From Terebella lapidaria (lineage: Eukaryota; Annelida; Polychaeta; Terebellida; Terebellidae): a stretch of DNA of 64,000 nt. Of the stretch, positions 62,494 to 64,000 are shown piece by piece. The stretch lies in the NCBI GenBank assembly GCA_949152475.1, contig OX424567.1, positions 27,739,402 to 27,803,401 of the forward strand. The letters run 5' to 3'. The position numbers and the translations under genes are program-made. The first letter of the stretch is position 1. Each line of letters opens with the position of its first letter. Below the pieces are notes generated by a model. It saw only the letters and a list, made by a program, of their open reading frames with translations, was not told the DNA's origin and did no database searches.

Positions 62494-64000
62494 TTATTTC
62501 CACTCGGTCATTATGGTTCTCACCATGTTTGACAGGACGTTATGTCCTAATACTTGCTTGCCAAACCAGAGTGAATCGGATGGTTTTTCGAGAGGCTTCA
62601 GATATAGTGCTTTCTGCAGCGTGTCGGGGTCGCAAACAGACATGTACTTCCTCAAAATGGCGACGGGACATCGGTTAGGGGTCGATGGCTGTTTTATCTT
62701 ACGGTGCTTGATTCCGCCTTGGTTTGTTTTGGTAGTTATCTCGGTATACTGTACAAATTCGCGTCCATCCATGTCCCGATGAAAGGAAAAATTAGCTGCT
62801 GTAAGGTTCCGATGCTCACGGCCACCTCGAATTCCAAAGTGTACACCGATAACGTAAAACGCTGATCATAGTAGCTGTTTTCCCGACTCCGTACCGAGAA
62901 TTCCGCGTTCGTACAGCAATAGTTCTTGTTGTAGAGTGATAGAATCCGTAGACTTGGTTTCTGTACTTGCTTGACATTTAGACGAGTCTTTCATAGCGAG
63001 GTCCAGAGCGTAATATAGTTGTGGAAAATGATCAACGTCAATGAGCCTTACTTTTGTGCAATGTAGTTCCATATACTTTTGAATGGACGTTATGATTTGT
63101 CTGTGTTTCGAGCCTCGGTTATGAAGCTAGCCAAGACGACATCCATGTCAGCCGGGGTCATAGTTTGCAGAGAAGAGTTGTCTGCAAGGTAGTCACTACA
63201 TCGTGATTCACGTGGCTTTGAGCCAACCAGTCCTCGTAAACACGGTAAGCCCACTCAGCTTTTTGCCTCGTTGTAGCCGGATTGGACTCCCTTACACGAT
63301 CCTGTAGACTGACATCAGCTTTAGCCTTGAATCGCTCAGATGGACCTTGAAATTTTTTAACACGGGAATGTAGTTGCCATATATGCCATTATTAATATAT
63401 TATTGGAATGTCATTGGGGTCATATATTCTTGCATTTTATATAGTGGTATGGACTACACCGAGAAGTTAATAAAAATAGCATACCATTATTTTTCATTGT
63501 CACAGGAAACACGGTATCAGTGGCAACCCTCGGCGGTGTCTTATCTGTTGGTCACAACAACAACAGATATGAAAGCAACAGGGATATTGCAAGATTCCCA
63601 GTCAAACTTATCACTAATAATATTCAGAGCGATACAATAATACCACTACTATTACTACTACTGATACTTTTACTATTATCAGGAGAATAATAATTTACCC
63701 CGTGTGGTCCTGTTTCTGTGCGCAATTAAAATCCCAGGTCCTCCCAACAACGGCATGTCCAAACAGTCTATAACGATCTCGCCTATAGCCTCGTGTAACT
63801 CGTCGATGTCAATCAGTAGGTCTTCTGCGCATTGCAACTGTTCGTCGCAACAAACAACAGCATTTTCAATTCTCTGCTCTGCCCGACTTGCACAAGAATC
63901 GTCCACGGCTTGACTCAGTTCTTCATCGGATACAGTGATATCTTCTACTCTTGGTGGATAAGGACTTTGATTAACATATTGCAAAACGTCCGGTTCATCA
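62494..64000 (-). pseudogene. Second Crypton-like (DUF3504) recombinase gene, frameshifted and truncated
   Basis: An acidic upstream exon (from beyond the right edge to about 63706, ending CGG G before GTAAAT) splices in phase to an exon starting near 63356 (GTCCATCTG). The intron is about 350 bp and includes 63364-63700. The following frames are homologous in order to the recombinase at 29743: KAEWAYRVYEDWL, TLQQELLLYERGILGTE, YVIGVHFGIRGGREHRNL, TKTNQGGIKHRK. Two frameshifts (near 63200 and 63105) and a TGA at 62866-62868 break it. It stops after MVRTIMTEWK, before the His-x-x-Arg, His and Tyr part, so no catalytic domain remains. It is a diverged paralogue, not a recent copy of the first gene. 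Confidence 0.75.

Overview
The window looks like intron-rich, AT-leaning animal nuclear DNA with few genes and many repeats. It is probably from a lophotrochozoan invertebrate such as a mollusc. That placement is an inference from the mix seen here: a tRNA-derived SINE with an (ATT)n tail, Crypton-type tyrosine recombinase genes, fold-back MITEs and a leucine-rich-repeat receptor-like gene. No prokaryotic operon, CRISPR array or rRNA gene was seen.

The dominant feature is one long, apparently non-coding sequence present three times in the same orientation: block A (1-21940, left end outside the window), block B (about 32763-47819) and block C (about 47826-60951). All three stop at the same sequence, a GTCCCGG motif followed by TTGGGG. 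B and C are directly adjacent, and C lacks the first 4.4 kb. The blocks serve as filled and empty sites for one another, so several nested insertions can be bounded. In block A these are a 778-bp fold-back MITE full of CACGTTCGCACGTG-like palindromes (1588-2365), a 3-kb element carrying a decayed FEN1/XPG-like nuclease gene (about 5385-8375), and a 1.9-kb element with 479-bp terminal inverted repeats (12900-14820). Block B has a 361-bp repeat-unit insertion, a roughly 310-bp insertion and a 1.7-kb deletion. Block C has a 904-bp insertion that starts with a strong GC hairpin.

Between A and B (21941-32762) lies the main gene-bearing interval. It holds a plausible TATA/Inr promoter (22415-22455), an array of a 22-bp NotI-palindrome repeat, and an 846-codon open reading frame in one exon for a leucine-rich-repeat type I membrane protein (25648-28188). 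It also holds a four-exon, minus-strand Crypton-like tyrosine recombinase gene with one in-frame stop (29743-31902) and an AT-rich fold-back MITE (32119-32538).

After block C (60952-64000) come an array of about 30 TGTGTCATAA motifs split by a tRNA-derived SINE, then a second, more decayed Crypton-like recombinase gene that runs off the right edge.

The only gene that looks intact is the LRR membrane protein. Everything else recognisable is mobile or mobile-derived. At least four unrelated elements share one architecture: arrays of short near-palindromes, several with an internal orientation switch. Statements about similarity between blocks come from reading the sequence by eye, not from an alignment program.
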